64,000 nt of DNA from Hyphomicrobiales bacterium (GCA_900468625.1 UBUL01000024.1:140072-204071), one strand, 5' to 3'; shown: positions 25,862 through 35,767, counted from the first letter of the stretch. The notes: a model not told the origin generated them from the sequence alone. Program-made: numbers and translations.

Positions 25862-28800
25862 TATTTCTTTATCCGTAGTATGCCGTTGTCATTGAACATC
25901 GTGCCTGGAGGGGCATTATCGATGTCCGCTTGGCTTCGCGGAACGGTGGCAATTTTAAGGAGCGCCTGATTTGCATATTTCTCGGGGGGATTAACCTGAT
26001 TGAAATACTCATCAGCGCCCTTGATGCTGCCGCCACTCTTGGACTGCCAATCCTGCAAGAAGGTATAGTAATCCATCTTGCGTTGGTTGGCCGCCTCTAT
26101 GCCGGCGATGATACGCTGTGCGCCTTCCTTGGAGTTATAACCACCAGGGACAGCCGAAACGGCCTGATCAATCGTAGACGCCGCCTCGCGGGAGCCGAGC
26201 GTCTGACTAAGGTCAAAGCCGAGCCGCGTGGATAGTTTGTTCAGGTCTTGACCCGCTCCTACTGAATTCGGGTCAATTGCTGGAGGGAAGCCGGCCGCTT
26301 GCAACGTCGTGTTGATCGCATTCGCCAAGTTGACGCGGTTTTTGAAACCAGCCCCAGGCATTGTCCATGCAGAATCACCGATCGTAGCAAGATCGTGCTT
26401 CATTTCATTTATTTGCACCTGAGCACTTTGTGCGGCCTGGTACTCGGTTCTAGCCTTGTCACTTGCGGCCTTGGTCTCATCAGCAATGAGTTGCGTCCCT
26501 GTCGTAGAGAAATTACGACCATCGAATGGTATATTGTCCGGTGCCTTAGTCACGAACTGCTGTGGCGCTCCTACAGGTTGCGTTGGTGCTGCAGTTACCG
26601 GGGCATTGTTGGGAGCCGTAGTAGGTGCCGCAGGCGTTGCGGAAGCAGGAGCCGTGCCATGGGCGCCAGACGCCTGTGCTCCTATCGTCTCGTTGCTCAT
26701 AGCCTGAGGCGGCAACCCGTTAGCTTGGATATTCTGCCACGAATAGAACTGCGGCTGTGCAGTCGGATTTGTCGCATCGCGGATGAGCATACCCTGTGGG
26801 GTGTTAGTAACGTTCCACCGCTTGATTGCGGTTTCGGTGTTGATCCCTGCAGTTTGAGCCGTTTGCTGGCCAATGTCAGCCTTAGCCTTATCAGCCTCAA
26901 GCGCCAATTGCTTGCCACGAAGAGCGACATCGGATTTCTGTGTTTCGATATTGGACGCCGCAAGCGCATTCTCGCGTTCACGCTGTTTCTGCGTATTCCA
27001 GGCTTCAACACCCTTGAGGCCGCCCGTACCGATATTGGTCAGTGCGTTCGGGCTCGTGCCAGCCATCATGCCAAGGCCAGCGGACAGCAACGCCATGCGC
27101 TGGTCGTCCGACAGGTTAAGCAGATGACCACCCTTGCCGCTCAGGAAGTTTCCAACGTTCCCGAAGATGCCTCCAAGGTTTGTCTGGCTCGACTCTGTTG
27201 TTGGCCCTGTTCCGCCTAGGATACCCGCATGTGCGTTTTGCGGCGCGTCGGGTGGCGTGGTAGGCCGAGTGCTAGAAGCGCTGTAGTTGGGCAACTGCGC
27301 GTCACTGGTGGGTGCCGGTATGGTTGCATTGCCATCACCCGAGAACTGCGGCGCAAGCGCTACAGCTTGGCGGATACGGGCGGCGGCTTCCTTGTTCCCC
27401 GGCTGGTTATAGCCCTTGAACGCCCACGCATTATTCATGATCTGCTGCGCTTCTTGCGGAGACCGCGCCTTGTTGAGGCGATCGATCAAGCCGGGATCTT
27501 CCTGAAGGAAGAATTGCGCTTGCTGTTGTGCTGTGCCATTGCCAGAGCCGCCCTGCTGCTTGACGAATGACCGCAGATTGGCAAGGCGATCGCCATTCCA
27601 CGACATAATGCCGCCGGCTCTGTTCTTTCCGTCCTGCCAATCACCATAGGCGTTGTTAGGAGCGAACCCGCTTTCATGGATACCCGTCGAGGCGATAGCC
27701 GCCAACGCATTCGGGTTCGTGATCGCAACGCGACCGTTAGGGCCATCAAAGCCAGTGCGAACGGTATTCATGAACGGGTCATAGACCTGTTGATTGCCTG
27801 CCTTGGGTGCGCTGGGGAGATGCGAGTTTGCCGGAACGCCAACTACGCCAGTCGGAGAGGAATTAGGAACAACACCAGCGCCCGCATTCGCATCGTCGCC
27901 TGTATTCGCTACTGAGGCTACCTGCGGATCGCGGTACGGGCGCGGCGTCGGAACCGGAATGTTCGATGGGACAACGCCCTGAGACTGATCCGGCGCGACG
28001 ACTCCCGGTCCCTGAGTCGGGTCCGAGGCAATCGTTACCGGAGGCTCAAGCGCAGGTGCGGCCGGTTGAGGGTTAGGCAGATCAAGCCGAGCATCAGCAG
28101 CCTGCGTATCCGCCGAAATGATGCCAGGCGTCGGAGTTACCGGACGGGCTGGTTGAACGACAACAGGCGCCTGAGTTGGGCCAAGCAATCTGTTTAGATC
28201 CTCAACGGTTAGAGCATTCTGGCCTGCATCAATGCCGGGATAATCAATGCCAGCATCTCCACCGTCAGCATAGCCCTTGATCACGCCCCCGTGGGCAAAG
28301 CCGAAGAGGCCGCCAAGCTTGGACAGAAGGCCGCCGGACTGATCTGAGGATGCTCCGAGAGGGGCACCAGACAAGGTTGGCCCTTGTTGCGGTGCCCCAG
28401 CTAGGATGCCGTTCGGGTACTGCTTCTTGAGGGCGGCGGCCTCGGCATTTATGCCCGTCTGCAACATCTGCTGGCCCTGGTCAGGTTGCTGCTGGACAGG
28501 GGTCGGATGGGCGGGGCCAATGACCCCTGTCGTGCCAGTAGCTGCCTGCGGCACATAGACGCCGTTGTCATTAGCAGCAGGCGGGTTGTTATTGTTTGCC
28601 GATACAATGCCGGAAGGACCCGTATAGGGAATGACACCACCAGGGGCATAGCCAGGGCGTGCGGAGTCTTCCTTATCGTGGACAGCGCCACCCTTGTTGA
28701 ACAGCGAAGCGAGACCAAGAACGCCACCAAGAATACCGCTAGCGGTATTGCCGGCCGGCTGTGTGGTGGTGGTGGTGCCGCGACCAGCGCCGAGACCTTC

Positions 28801-29499
28801 CACAATGTTAGAAAGCCAGGAGATGTTCTGATACGGATAGGAAAGCGCGTTCTGGTACTGCTGGTAATTCCACTGTTGCTGTTGCGTACCAGCACCAACC
28901 TGTGCTGCGGCCTGCGCGAGGTCTGTCTGCATGGCCGTCTTGCCAAGGTCGGTAAGGCCACTTGCTGCCTGTTGCTGCAACGCCTTGTCCTGCTGGTCAG
29001 CGGTCATCGCCTGAGAATAGCCCTGATTATAGAGGCCAGCGATAGTCTGCTGATTGGCTAGATTCTGCTGGCGCGCAAGTTCTGCCTGAGCTACGCCCAC
29101 ACGATTGCCACCAAGAGCCCCAAGAGCCGCCGCGTTGCCAAGGACGCCCTGCTGCTGCTCAGCATTCGACTCGTTCATGTTCGCCTGCGTGGCGTTCACC
29201 ACGTTCTGAACATATGGGTTCATGTAGTTGCCGACATTGGCATAGGACGGCGTAGAAGACGCCATGTAATTGCCAGCGGCAGCCCCAAATTCCGGGTTAG
29301 ACGAGCCTTGCAGGTTGGCGATGGTATTGAAGCCGGTGAGCTGGTTTTGCTCCATCCCAGTGCCGTCTACGCCGCCCGTATATGGCTTATAGGCGGTTTC
29401 AGCGACGGGGTTCGCCTTAGCAAGGAGGTCTTTGTACGCAGCTACGATCTCTGGCGGTAGCTCGGTCTTCTGCGTCGTGGTAGAGGATTTACCGCCCAT
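25861..29499 (-). CDS. Giant internal virion protein with phage tail lysozyme domain
   Basis: 1212 residues. The N-terminal 230 residues are helical and Gln-rich; two Gly-Gly motifs occur (FNKGGAV about 268, FAHGGVI about 401); residues 430-570 are Pro-rich. At about 572-720 lies a phage-tail-lysozyme-like domain with AAIASTGIHESGFAPNNAYG (candidate catalytic Glu about 609) and GIMSWNGDRLANL. The C-terminal 450 residues are Ala/Gln-rich. It should open peptidoglycan locally during genome ejection. Confidence 0.8.
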   Translation of the reverse strand: MGGKSSTTTQKTELPPEIVAAYKDLLAKANPVAETAYKPYTGGVDGTGMEQNQLTGFNTIANLQGSSNPEFGAAAGNYMASSTPSYANVGNYMNPYVQNVVNATQANMNESNAEQQQGVLGNAAALGALGGNRVGVAQAELARQQNLANQQTIAGLYNQGYSQAMTADQQDKALQQQAASGLTDLGKTAMQTDLAQAAAQVGAGTQQQQWNYQQYQNALSYPYQNISWLSNIVEGLGAGRGTTTTTQPAGNTASGILGGVLGLASLFNKGGAVHDKEDSARPGYAPGGVIPYTGPSGIVSANNNNPPAANDNGVYVPQAATGTTGVIGPAHPTPVQQQPDQGQQMLQTGINAEAAALKKQYPNGILAGAPQQGPTLSGAPLGASSDQSGGLLSKLGGLFGFAHGGVIKGYADGGDAGIDYPGIDAGQNALTVEDLNRLLGPTQAPVVVQPARPVTPTPGIISADTQAADARLDLPNPQPAAPALEPPVTIASDPTQGPGVVAPDQSQGVVPSNIPVPTPRPYRDPQVASVANTGDDANAGAGVVPNSSPTGVVGVPANSHLPSAPKAGNQQVYDPFMNTVRTGFDGPNGRVAITNPNALAAIASTGIHESGFAPNNAYGDWQDGKNRAGGIMSWNGDRLANLRSFVKQQGGSGNGTAQQQAQFFLQEDPGLIDRLNKARSPQEAQQIMNNAWAFKGYNQPGNKEAAARIRQAVALAPQFSGDGNATIPAPTSDAQLPNYSASSTRPTTPPDAPQNAHAGILGGTGPTTESSQTNLGGIFGNVGNFLSGKGGHLLNLSDDQRMALLSAGLGMMAGTSPNALTNIGTGGLKGVEAWNTQKQRERENALAASNIETQKSDVALRGKQLALEADKAKADIGQQTAQTAGINTETAIKRWNVTNTPQGMLIRDATNPTAQPQFYSWQNIQANGLPPQAMSNETIGAQASGAHGTAPASATPAAPTTAPNNAPVTAAPTQPVGAPQQFVTKAPDNIPFDGRNFSTTGTQLIADETKAASDKARTEYQAAQSAQVQINEMKHDLATIGDSAWTMPGAGFKNRVNLANAINTTLQAAGFPPAIDPNSVGAGQDLNKLSTRLGFDLSQTLGSREAASTIDQAVSAVPGGYNSKEGAQRIIAGIEAANQRKMDYYTFLQDWQSKSGGSIKGADEYFNQVNPPEKYANQALLKIATVPRSQADIDNAPPGTMFNDNGILRIKK

Positions 29500-29508
29500 T
29501 TCAGATCC

Positions 29509-29982
29509 TTAATTGTCCCAAGCGCTCGGGCCTACGGCACCGCGGTTCCACACAAAGAACGCGCCGGCCTTTTCAAGCTGCTTTTCGTAGAGACGCACTT
29601 TCGCTTCGGTGCGGTGATTGCTGACAATGCCCACCATGAGGGGTAATTTCATCTTCTCCGATGCGTCCTTAGCCCATCCAAGAAGTTTTTTGGCGTAGTC
29701 GCTTCGCCTATGGTCTGGGTGGACGAAATTCCATGCCTCATTCAGAAACCATGTCTCTGAATAGTAGGGCTGGCCGATTTCGAGGTAGATGCTTGCGATC
29801 GGGTCGCCATAGTCTCCGATGACGCCAATGAGCGCGCCTTCCTTTCGGAAATAACGCTGCATGTAATCGCGTACCCTTTTCTCCGAGAGGGGGAAAAGGC
29901 CATTTTCGTCATGGAGGAGCTTGATCATTGAGACGATCTTGTCCTCGTCTGCCGGGACGGCAGGCCGTACAGCTTCAAACAT
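29509..29982 (-). CDS. GNAT-family acetyltransferase in the virion operon
   Basis: 157 residues. A GNAT fold is indicated by VRPAVPADEDKIVSMIKLL at the start, NFVHPDHRRSDYAKKLLGWA (acetyl-CoA loop, a variant of RxxGxG/A) and VRLYEKQLEKAGAFFVW near the end. Substrate unknown; could modify a virion or host protein. It lies 9 bp before the giant lysozyme-bearing protein, well inside the structural operon. Confidence 0.8.
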   Translation of the reverse strand: MFEAVRPAVPADEDKIVSMIKLLHDENGLFPLSEKRVRDYMQRYFRKEGALIGVIGDYGDPIASIYLEIGQPYYSETWFLNEAWNFVHPDHRRSDYAKKLLGWAKDASEKMKLPLMVGIVSNHRTEAKVRLYEKQLEKAGAFFVWNRGAVGPSAWDN

Positions 29983-29994
29983 AAGGTTTTCCGG

Positions 29995-30471
29995 TTACCT
30001 ATGGGGATTTGGCATTTTCTTCAGCTTCTTGATGTTCTGAGCACGCATGTGCTTGACCATCTCGTGCAGAATCTTGTGGCCACGCTTGATATCACCGTCG
30101 CCAATGCGGGCTACGACCTCGGGAGGAACTACGAACTCGCCTCCGGCAGCCATGATCGGCACATTGCCGGGCACATTGCCGCCATTGGCACGAGCTGTTA
30201 CGTTCGGGGCTGTGCCACCGGGGATGTCGAACATCTTATTGAAGATGGCGAAACCGGTCTTGGTGTTTCCCTCCCCTATCCCAGACACGATATCGGCCGG
30301 GATAACGAAGCTCTCTGGCTTCACATCCATTGCGATGTGATCCGTTCTCCCTGCCACATGGCTATCAATCGGTCCTACATGGGGCACTGGAGCGGCATAG
30401 GGCCTTGAGGCTAGCTGAAGTGCGGCGGAAGCCGCATCACCTCCGTAGGGAGTTGGTGTGGTTTTAGTCAT
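29995..30471 (-). CDS. Phage structural-operon protein with Gly-Gly motif
   Basis: 158 residues from ATG at 30471; a GTG at 30489 is also possible. Contains two similar segments, ESFVIPADIVSGIGEGN and GEFVVPPEVVARIGDGD, an internal duplication separated by a Gly-rich linker with TARANGGNVPGN. The family is common in tailed-phage operons but of unknown function. Start overlaps the previous stop. Confidence 0.7.
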   Translation of the reverse strand: MTKTTPTPYGGDAASAALQLASRPYAAPVPHVGPIDSHVAGRTDHIAMDVKPESFVIPADIVSGIGEGNTKTGFAIFNKMFDIPGGTAPNVTARANGGNVPGNVPIMAAGGEFVVPPEVVARIGDGDIKRGHKILHEMVKHMRAQNIKKLKKMPNPHR

Positions 30472-30688
30472 AGTAGGCAATCTTCGCACTCGTCCCGTTA
30501 GGAAGGGTTACGACAATGAACCCCACGGGATTAGCCGGTAGCGTGGCAGATCCCCCAGTTGCGGAGGTTGCGGTTCCAGTCGTCTGGGGGAATATCGTCC
30601 CGAGAGCAGTGCGAATGCCACTCAGTGCCTGCACGCCCTGCTGAAGGACCGAAAGAATGCTGAAACTGTTATTGCTTTCCATCGTCAT
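30464..30688 (-). CDS. Hypothetical phage protein
   Basis: 74 residues, Thr/Gly-rich middle (PQTTGTATSATGGSATLP) and a beta-rich end (GFIVVTLPNGTSAKIAYYD). ATG overlaps the stop of the hub protein (ATGA). Small and conserved-looking, probably a minor virion or assembly protein. Confidence 0.65.
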   Translation of the reverse strand: MTMESNNSFSILSVLQQGVQALSGIRTALGTIFPQTTGTATSATGGSATLPANPVGFIVVTLPNGTSAKIAYYD

Positions 30689-32715
30689 CTCTTCCCATCA
30701 GGGGCTGCTCGGATGCGAAGGCCCCCCATACGCCAGAATGAACCCGTTCCGGTACCTTCGATCCGCATAGCGATTTGGCGGCCGCGAATCCGTGGGTTTT
30801 TAAATGTCGTAGTTTGATTGATCGAATACGGCCCTTTTGTTTTGACAGGGCCATTCGGATAGTTCGTGTATTTTAGCGTTATGTTGAGAGATGCCGTTGG
30901 TGGCGCATTGAATTTCCCATACCGAAAATCGGGGATCATCCAATCGACAAACGTCAGGTTTTCACCTTGGGCTATCTGCGTGTACCCAGTCTCAAAGAAT
31001 TCCCCCATGGGCTGACCGTCAGCATCATTGGCAACCTCGTGCTGATAGATAAATCCCGCCGTGTTGGCACCCACGGGCTGCCCCACCACAGACTGATCGA
31101 TCCACGCTGTACGATCGAGCCGCCCACAGTCCCAACAGTTAAGAACAAAATTGAACTTAACGTAGGAGTCTATCTCGCCCGTTCCCCCAGAGATTGAAGG
31201 AAAATACCAAGCAATTTCTCCAAAACCATTGTTGGAGGCAGCACAGATTTTATCGATATTATTCAGGTCCAAGTCCTGGAAAACGAAATCCCAGACGGAA
31301 CATACAATGGGTTGTACACCATCGCCGGCATAGACATAAAACTGGTTGTTCCCCATCCAGTAGACGGAGGAATTTACCACGCAGGCCGCATGGCGAGCGA
31401 TAAGCCCGCATTCCTTGGAAAGCTTCGTAAAGCCGAAAACCAAAGGAGGCTGGACATATTGCATTGCCCAGACCTCAATATCGGTCCAGATGAAGGCGAA
31501 TTGAGGCCCCTGAAGACCTCCCACAATCTTCGATCCGGTAGGAATACGATAGCCGCCGGCTTGCGTAAGCGCCGTCACCGTCCAGTTTGTATAATCACCA
31601 GAATCCGACCAGTTTATTAAGAGTGGATCCTGAACGCCATTGATCGAGGACGCCCATGCAACGAGGATTTGGTACGGGTCCGAGACAAAGATACCGCCAT
31701 TGACCTCTGGAGCGTTTACAACCTTCGTTGCCACAAGATAGCCGCCCGTCGGCGACCACGTGAATATGGGGCCGTTTGTCGGGCACCCAATAAGGATTTC
31801 ACCCCAGTTATCCAGCGTCCAATTGGTCGTTGTGATAGGCGTCCCAGATGAGGGAGACGGCGCAACTCCAATACCATAAGCTCCAGCACCGTAAGGCCCA
31901 ATACCATAGCCTGCAGGTGGCGTGATGGGCGACAGGCCGATGTAATAAACGAACTGCGCGTTACCGCCGTTCATAGATTGCGTATCGGTCGAAGTGGCGT
32001 TGAATTGAGAATTGATGGTGAACTGATTGGAATTTATGACCGTTTGGACGACATACGATCCGGATACGGTCAGGCCTCCGACGACAGTTGGCGTTGGAAC
32101 AGAAAAGCTTCCCCCTACCGAATAGCCGTGATTGGCGAGTCCAACCGTAATCTGCGGAGATCCCGAAACGGTTGAGAACGTTGGAGTAGTTCCACCATTA
32201 GCCACTGTGCTCGTGGCGTTAGAAGCCGCTTGAATTTCATACGAATTAGGACCTGTGATTGTCAGGATCGGATACGACCCCTGCAGGACCAAGCCTCCGA
32301 CAGCAACGGGCGTGTTGAGGTAAATGCTGTCGTAAATCGATATAACAATATCAGGATCAGTGATCGTTACGATATTGCTGCTAGAGGTCGTAGAAAAGTT
32401 GGGGGCCGGATTGGTCGTTAGCGTCCTTGGCGTGATCGTCTGGAGAACATTATTGCTGATGACGCTGAGAGACGACTGAGCCCCTACTCCAAGATGGAGA
32501 TCCGAGTTCAGACCCTCCCAAGCATGCAGGGCGCGCACCGGAGAACCGACAGAATTCGGGTAATATTTTGTCCATCCGCCAAGCTTCTCGACAAGCATCA
32601 TCTTGCCAGCAGCCTTGAACCGAATGAGCTGCGATGTCTGAATTACCGCAGCATTCAACGTGGGCGTGGCCTCGATATTGACCCCAGGCTCCAGCACGAT
32701 TGTTTCGAGAGGCAT
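30685..32715 (-). CDS. Tail hub / stabilisation protein (P22 gp10 or T7 gp12-like)
   Basis: 676 residues, beta-rich throughout. KECGLIARHAACVVNSSVYWMGNNQFYVYAGDG (split here: GLIARHAAC, VYWMGNNQFYVY) is the pattern seen in podophage hub/DNA-stabilisation proteins with a beta-propeller. Residues 100-245 contain Ig-like repeats (VGGLVLQGSYPILTI and VGGLTVSGSYVVQTV). It should close the portal-tail channel. Confidence 0.7.
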   Translation of the reverse strand: MPLETIVLEPGVNIEATPTLNAAVIQTSQLIRFKAAGKMMLVEKLGGWTKYYPNSVGSPVRALHAWEGLNSDLHLGVGAQSSLSVISNNVLQTITPRTLTTNPAPNFSTTSSSNIVTITDPDIVISIYDSIYLNTPVAVGGLVLQGSYPILTITGPNSYEIQAASNATSTVANGGTTPTFSTVSGSPQITVGLANHGYSVGGSFSVPTPTVVGGLTVSGSYVVQTVINSNQFTINSQFNATSTDTQSMNGGNAQFVYYIGLSPITPPAGYGIGPYGAGAYGIGVAPSPSSGTPITTTNWTLDNWGEILIGCPTNGPIFTWSPTGGYLVATKVVNAPEVNGGIFVSDPYQILVAWASSINGVQDPLLINWSDSGDYTNWTVTALTQAGGYRIPTGSKIVGGLQGPQFAFIWTDIEVWAMQYVQPPLVFGFTKLSKECGLIARHAACVVNSSVYWMGNNQFYVYAGDGVQPIVCSVWDFVFQDLDLNNIDKICAASNNGFGEIAWYFPSISGGTGEIDSYVKFNFVLNCWDCGRLDRTAWIDQSVVGQPVGANTAGFIYQHEVANDADGQPMGEFFETGYTQIAQGENLTFVDWMIPDFRYGKFNAPPTASLNITLKYTNYPNGPVKTKGPYSINQTTTFKNPRIRGRQIAMRIEGTGTGSFWRMGGLRIRAAPDGKR

Positions 32716-32718
32716 ATC

Positions 32719-33420
32719 TTATCCGCGTGGGGGCTGTGCGAGAGGAGTCGGCGAGAACGCTGTCCAGGAATCGGACCACGATTTCTTTCGAAGCTCTTCG
32801 ATGTTCGCGGAGGTCTTGAGTGCCTGATATTGATTTTCCCAAGACGACGACATTTGCGGGTCGCTGGCTTGCGCACCAAAATTGCGCATATAACCTGAGA
32901 CAAACACCATCGAAGCCGCCAAGAAGAGGTCGTAAAGATACGTCGTAAGGAATGTCGTCGTATTGCTTGCGGAAAGAGGAGCGGGGCGAAGCGTCCCATA
33001 GGCCTCGATCGTGTAGAAATTATCCGGTGAAGGCCCGAAAATCACCTTCCACTGGTCAACCATCGCATACATCTGCGGCAAGCCAGTTGTGTTCGGATTC
33101 CCCCACAGTGCATAGATCACCTCTTTAGAGGTCGGCACTAGCGGGTTTCTGGATGCAATGGACGGATCGGTCGCAAATGGGGTAAGAACGTTAATACCCT
33201 GAACGGTGACAAACGTATTCGGTAGCGTCGCATTCGGATTCGCCTTTACCAACGCAACACTAGTATCCCGGAAGATGGTTGAGATCAGATCGAGTTCCCG
33301 GTAGATGCGCATTTCCGCATAATTAATGACGGCCGGCAGGATCGTTTGGAAATCCGTATCTGTCGGATCCATGGCGATCATCTGCTCAAGCTGAGCGACA
33401 TAGGTGGTGTAGTCAACCAT
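32719..33420 (-). CDS. Tail adaptor-type protein
   Basis: 233 residues. INYAEMRIYRELDLISTIFR near the N-terminus is the helical pattern of head-tail adaptor proteins of podophages; the rest is beta-rich with a second helix pair (YLYDLFLAASMVFVSGYM). It lies between the zinc-ribbon protein and the hub gene, as expected for a tail accessory factor. ATG shares one base with the upstream TGA. Confidence 0.65.
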   Translation of the reverse strand: MVDYTTYVAQLEQMIAMDPTDTDFQTILPAVINYAEMRIYRELDLISTIFRDTSVALVKANPNATLPNTFVTVQGINVLTPFATDPSIASRNPLVPTSKEVIYALWGNPNTTGLPQMYAMVDQWKVIFGPSPDNFYTIEAYGTLRPAPLSASNTTTFLTTYLYDLFLAASMVFVSGYMRNFGAQASDPQMSSSWENQYQALKTSANIEELRKKSWSDSWTAFSPTPLAQPPRG

Positions 33421-33755
33421 CAGTTCGTCACCAGCTGGAAGCCATCATTGGTTGCGATATTTATTCCGTTATCCGTGATGATCCATGTCGTCTCATCAAT
33501 GGCGAAATATTCTGGACGAGGATTTCTGATCGGAAGCGGATCGGGAGGAAGGATGCGCGCCTTAAGCTGTGGCTGCGGGACATCCCAACATCTTTCGCAA
33601 ACGAGAAGCCTGAGATTTTGAAGCCGTGTGCCGGCCCATTGGACTTTCCAACGGAGATCGACGTGATTATACCAGATGCCGCAATCATCACAGCAGGCAA
33701 ACGCTTGAGGACGGCTTGGGCTGACCTTAGCGCGGCCGTGAAATCGCCAAGCCAT
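33420..33755 (-). CDS. Zinc-ribbon phage protein
   Basis: 111 residues. CCDDCG (about 22-27) and CERCWD (about 52-57) form a four-Cys zinc ribbon separated by about 25 residues; the C-terminal half is Pro-rich then beta-type. The family is often seen beside head-tail adaptors and is uncharacterised. Tightly coupled to both neighbours. Confidence 0.7.
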   Translation of the reverse strand: MAWRFHGRAKVSPSRPQAFACCDDCGIWYNHVDLRWKVQWAGTRLQNLRLLVCERCWDVPQPQLKARILPPDPLPIRNPRPEYFAIDETTWIITDNGINIATNDGFQLVTN

Positions 33756-33759
33756 TGAA

Positions 33760-34455
33760 TTACCTCACATAATAGCCGCCTGTAGCGGGGCTTATAAAGA
33801 GCGGAACATTCTCGACGTCTTGTTCATGCGCATTCTCAAGCGACATCTGCGCTTTGGCTTCCAGTCGGCCGACCTGTGCCGGCGCATAGCTATGGGCCAG
33901 TCGAGCAGCCAGTCCCCACGCAAAGGCGTCATACCAGCGGTTCGGAAGGTCTGAAGTCTCGCCACCCTGCAGGTTCGCGTCGAAAATCTGCGTCACGCGA
34001 TAATAGCGAAGCGTATAAGGGCCATTGCCATCTGGGACTTGCCAGAGCGTTATGGAAGGCTGCAGAAGACGGTCGAACCAGAAGCTGGTGACGCGACCCT
34101 GCATACTCTTATTCGGCAGAGAGGCATATTCCGTGCGAGACAGCGGCCAAATGATTGTATCAATCGGGTTGCCGTTGCCATCATCCATGCGCCAATAGGC
34201 ATCGAGGACCATGATTGTGGCGGGATCGACTGTATATTGCGCCTGTCCTTGGATAAGGGTCGTTTCGACCAGATCGACTTTCCAGAGGTTCGGCGTGTCG
34301 TTGTTCCACGCCGCCAGCATCAGGTTCATGGCCATGTAGGCATCTTTGAGATGCTCTTGCGTAATGGCTGGGCGCCGGATACCGCACAAGCCATAGGCGT
34401 ACATGATCAACTCGCCATAGCTGGGATTAAAACTGGTCGTGCCGCTTGATGTCAT
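33760..34455 (-). CDS. Head-tail adaptor / tail accessory protein (P22 gp4-like)
   Basis: 231 residues. GELIMYAYGLCGIRRPAITQ and AYMAMNLMLAAWNNDTPNLW are hallmarks of the phage adaptor family that docks beneath the portal; RWYDAFAWGLAARLAHSYAP is its conserved C-terminal helix. It probably forms the first ring under the portal. Confidence 0.75.
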   Translation of the reverse strand: MTSSGTTSFNPSYGELIMYAYGLCGIRRPAITQEHLKDAYMAMNLMLAAWNNDTPNLWKVDLVETTLIQGQAQYTVDPATIMVLDAYWRMDDGNGNPIDTIIWPLSRTEYASLPNKSMQGRVTSFWFDRLLQPSITLWQVPDGNGPYTLRYYRVTQIFDANLQGGETSDLPNRWYDAFAWGLAARLAHSYAPAQVGRLEAKAQMSLENAHEQDVENVPLFISPATGGYYVR

Positions 34456-34459
34456 GGCG

Positions 34460-35155
34460 TTAGCTCAGAACAATGGCTGTTACAGCGCCACCGGAGACAG
34501 TGAGTGTCGCTTTCGAGGTGTACGTGCCAGTGACAGGGACGGTGAGCTGCTGGCTATTGGTGACGACAGTCTTGGTAGGAGCTAGGGAAATGCCCACGCT
34601 CTGCAGGGCACCGGATGACACGTTGACGGTTGCAAAGTCTGTAGAAGCGCTGACCGAAACGGTTCCCAAGCTCGTCGTAAAGCCATTGGAGATCAGCGTG
34701 TCCGTCGTGGCTGCAAGGGCGATCCAATTGATAAAGCCCGCAGTGATCGCGGCATTACCATTGAGTGCTCCCCCGCCGCCATTGTTTGCAACTTTGACCG
34801 ACATGTTGTTCGTGACGAGTGCGGCAGTGCCGGGAACGCCGACATAGGAAAGCTGGCCCGTTGCCCCAACTATAGTAGCCGTGCAGCTTACAGAGGTGCC
34901 ATCGGCGTCTTGAACCGGTACTGCCGATGCTTGGTTGGTAATGACCGTGCTCCCTGTTGGAAGCTTGGCAGATTGCATATTTCCGCCACTTACGCTGAGC
35001 GTGACGGTACCAAATTGCATTGTACCGTCTGGACCGGTCAGAGATTTAGATTGCCCATCTGTGACGACAGCACCGTTGGATGGGACAATTGTGCCGGGCA
35101 CAAAGGAAATACCGCCCGGTCCCGAAAGACCGTTTGCCGAAATCGTACCGGACAT
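34460..35155 (-). CDS. Ser/Thr/Gly-rich beta virion protein
   Basis: 231 residues, nearly all short beta-type repeats (e.g. VTDGQSKSLTG, VTNNMSVKVANN, VTNSQQLTVPVTG). Low in charge, no Cys except one. The composition suggests an outer decoration or head fibre protein. GAGGA precedes ATG. No family recognised. Confidence 0.6.
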   Translation of the reverse strand: MSGTISANGLSGPGGISFVPGTIVPSNGAVVTDGQSKSLTGPDGTMQFGTVTLSVSGGNMQSAKLPTGSTVITNQASAVPVQDADGTSVSCTATIVGATGQLSYVGVPGTAALVTNNMSVKVANNGGGGALNGNAAITAGFINWIALAATTDTLISNGFTTSLGTVSVSASTDFATVNVSSGALQSVGISLAPTKTVVTNSQQLTVPVTGTYTSKATLTVSGGAVTAIVLS

Positions 35156-35164
35156 GGATATTCC

Positions 35165-35512
35165 TCAGTTGATGGAGAACGACTGGCGCGTCTTCAACTC
35201 AAGGCTACCGCCTGTGAGTGTCGCTACGTTCAGACGAACCGCTGAGATCGGGAAAAGGTAGTTCCCTGTAATGGTGGCCGTAGAGCCAACTGGGAACTGC
35301 GGATCCGTCATCCAGCGAATATTGGGATTGGCAGTGTTGTCCTGAAGATTCAGCTCATCGAGCGTATATTCCACGCTATATGTGGCGGTCACGCCATTGG
35401 GGACGTAGACCTGAATTGCCACATTGAATGGCCCAATGGACGGATCTAAATTGTACGGTACCGACGTGCCCGTTGCCGAAACAGTTGCAAATCGAGAAAG
35501 CGGAGATGGCAT
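35165..35512 (-). CDS. Hypothetical beta-rich virion protein
   Basis: 115 residues with pattern GPFNVAIQVYVPNGVTATYSVEYT, similar in style to small structural proteins placed next to phage capsid genes. It follows a hairpin with a T-rich tail (35533-35552). Likely a minor capsid component. Confidence 0.65.
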   Translation of the reverse strand: MPSPLSRFATVSATGTSVPYNLDPSIGPFNVAIQVYVPNGVTATYSVEYTLDELNLQDNTANPNIRWMTDPQFPVGSTATITGNYLFPISAVRLNVATLTGGSLELKTRQSFSIN

Positions 35513-35519
35513 AGCCTAC

Positions 35520-35552
35520 CCTCAAAAAGAGAGCAGGAGCGCGAGCCCCTGC
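35520..35552 (-). terminator. Hairpin ahead of beta-rich virion gene
   Basis: GCAGG-a-GC (35533-35540) pairs with GC-c-CCTGC (35545-35552), loop gcga. On the minus strand it is followed by TCTCTTTTTGAGGG leading to the start at 35512. It belongs to the set of hairpin/RBS elements in the late operon. Confidence 0.55.
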
Positions 35553-35556
35553 CTGT

Positions 35557-35724
35557 CTAAGATTGCTGAATGTCGGGATATTTGCGGTGGACTGCGCTTC
35601 TGATCTTTTTCTTTTCTTCGGATGAACCGAATTGAGAAACGCGAGCCAATGCGTTTCGTGCATGGCTCGCGTCAGGGATCGGGTACTTGCGCTTTCCAGG
35701 CTCCGCAAATTCAGAAGACGGCAT
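35557..35724 (-). CDS. 55-residue KRKYPIPD-type phage protein
   Basis: Starts MPSSEFAEPGKRKYPIPDAS and continues HARNALARVSQFG, ending AVHRKYPDIQQS. The KRKYPIPDxxHAxNALaRVSQ pattern recurs as a small domain in many tailed phages near capsid or protease genes; function unknown. AAGGAG lies 9 nt before ATG. Confidence 0.75.
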   Translation of the reverse strand: MPSSEFAEPGKRKYPIPDASHARNALARVSQFGSSEEKKKIRSAVHRKYPDIQQS

Positions 35725-35767
35725 ATCTTGCCGCTCCTTATATGAAATGCGACCGCCTTTAGCGTAG

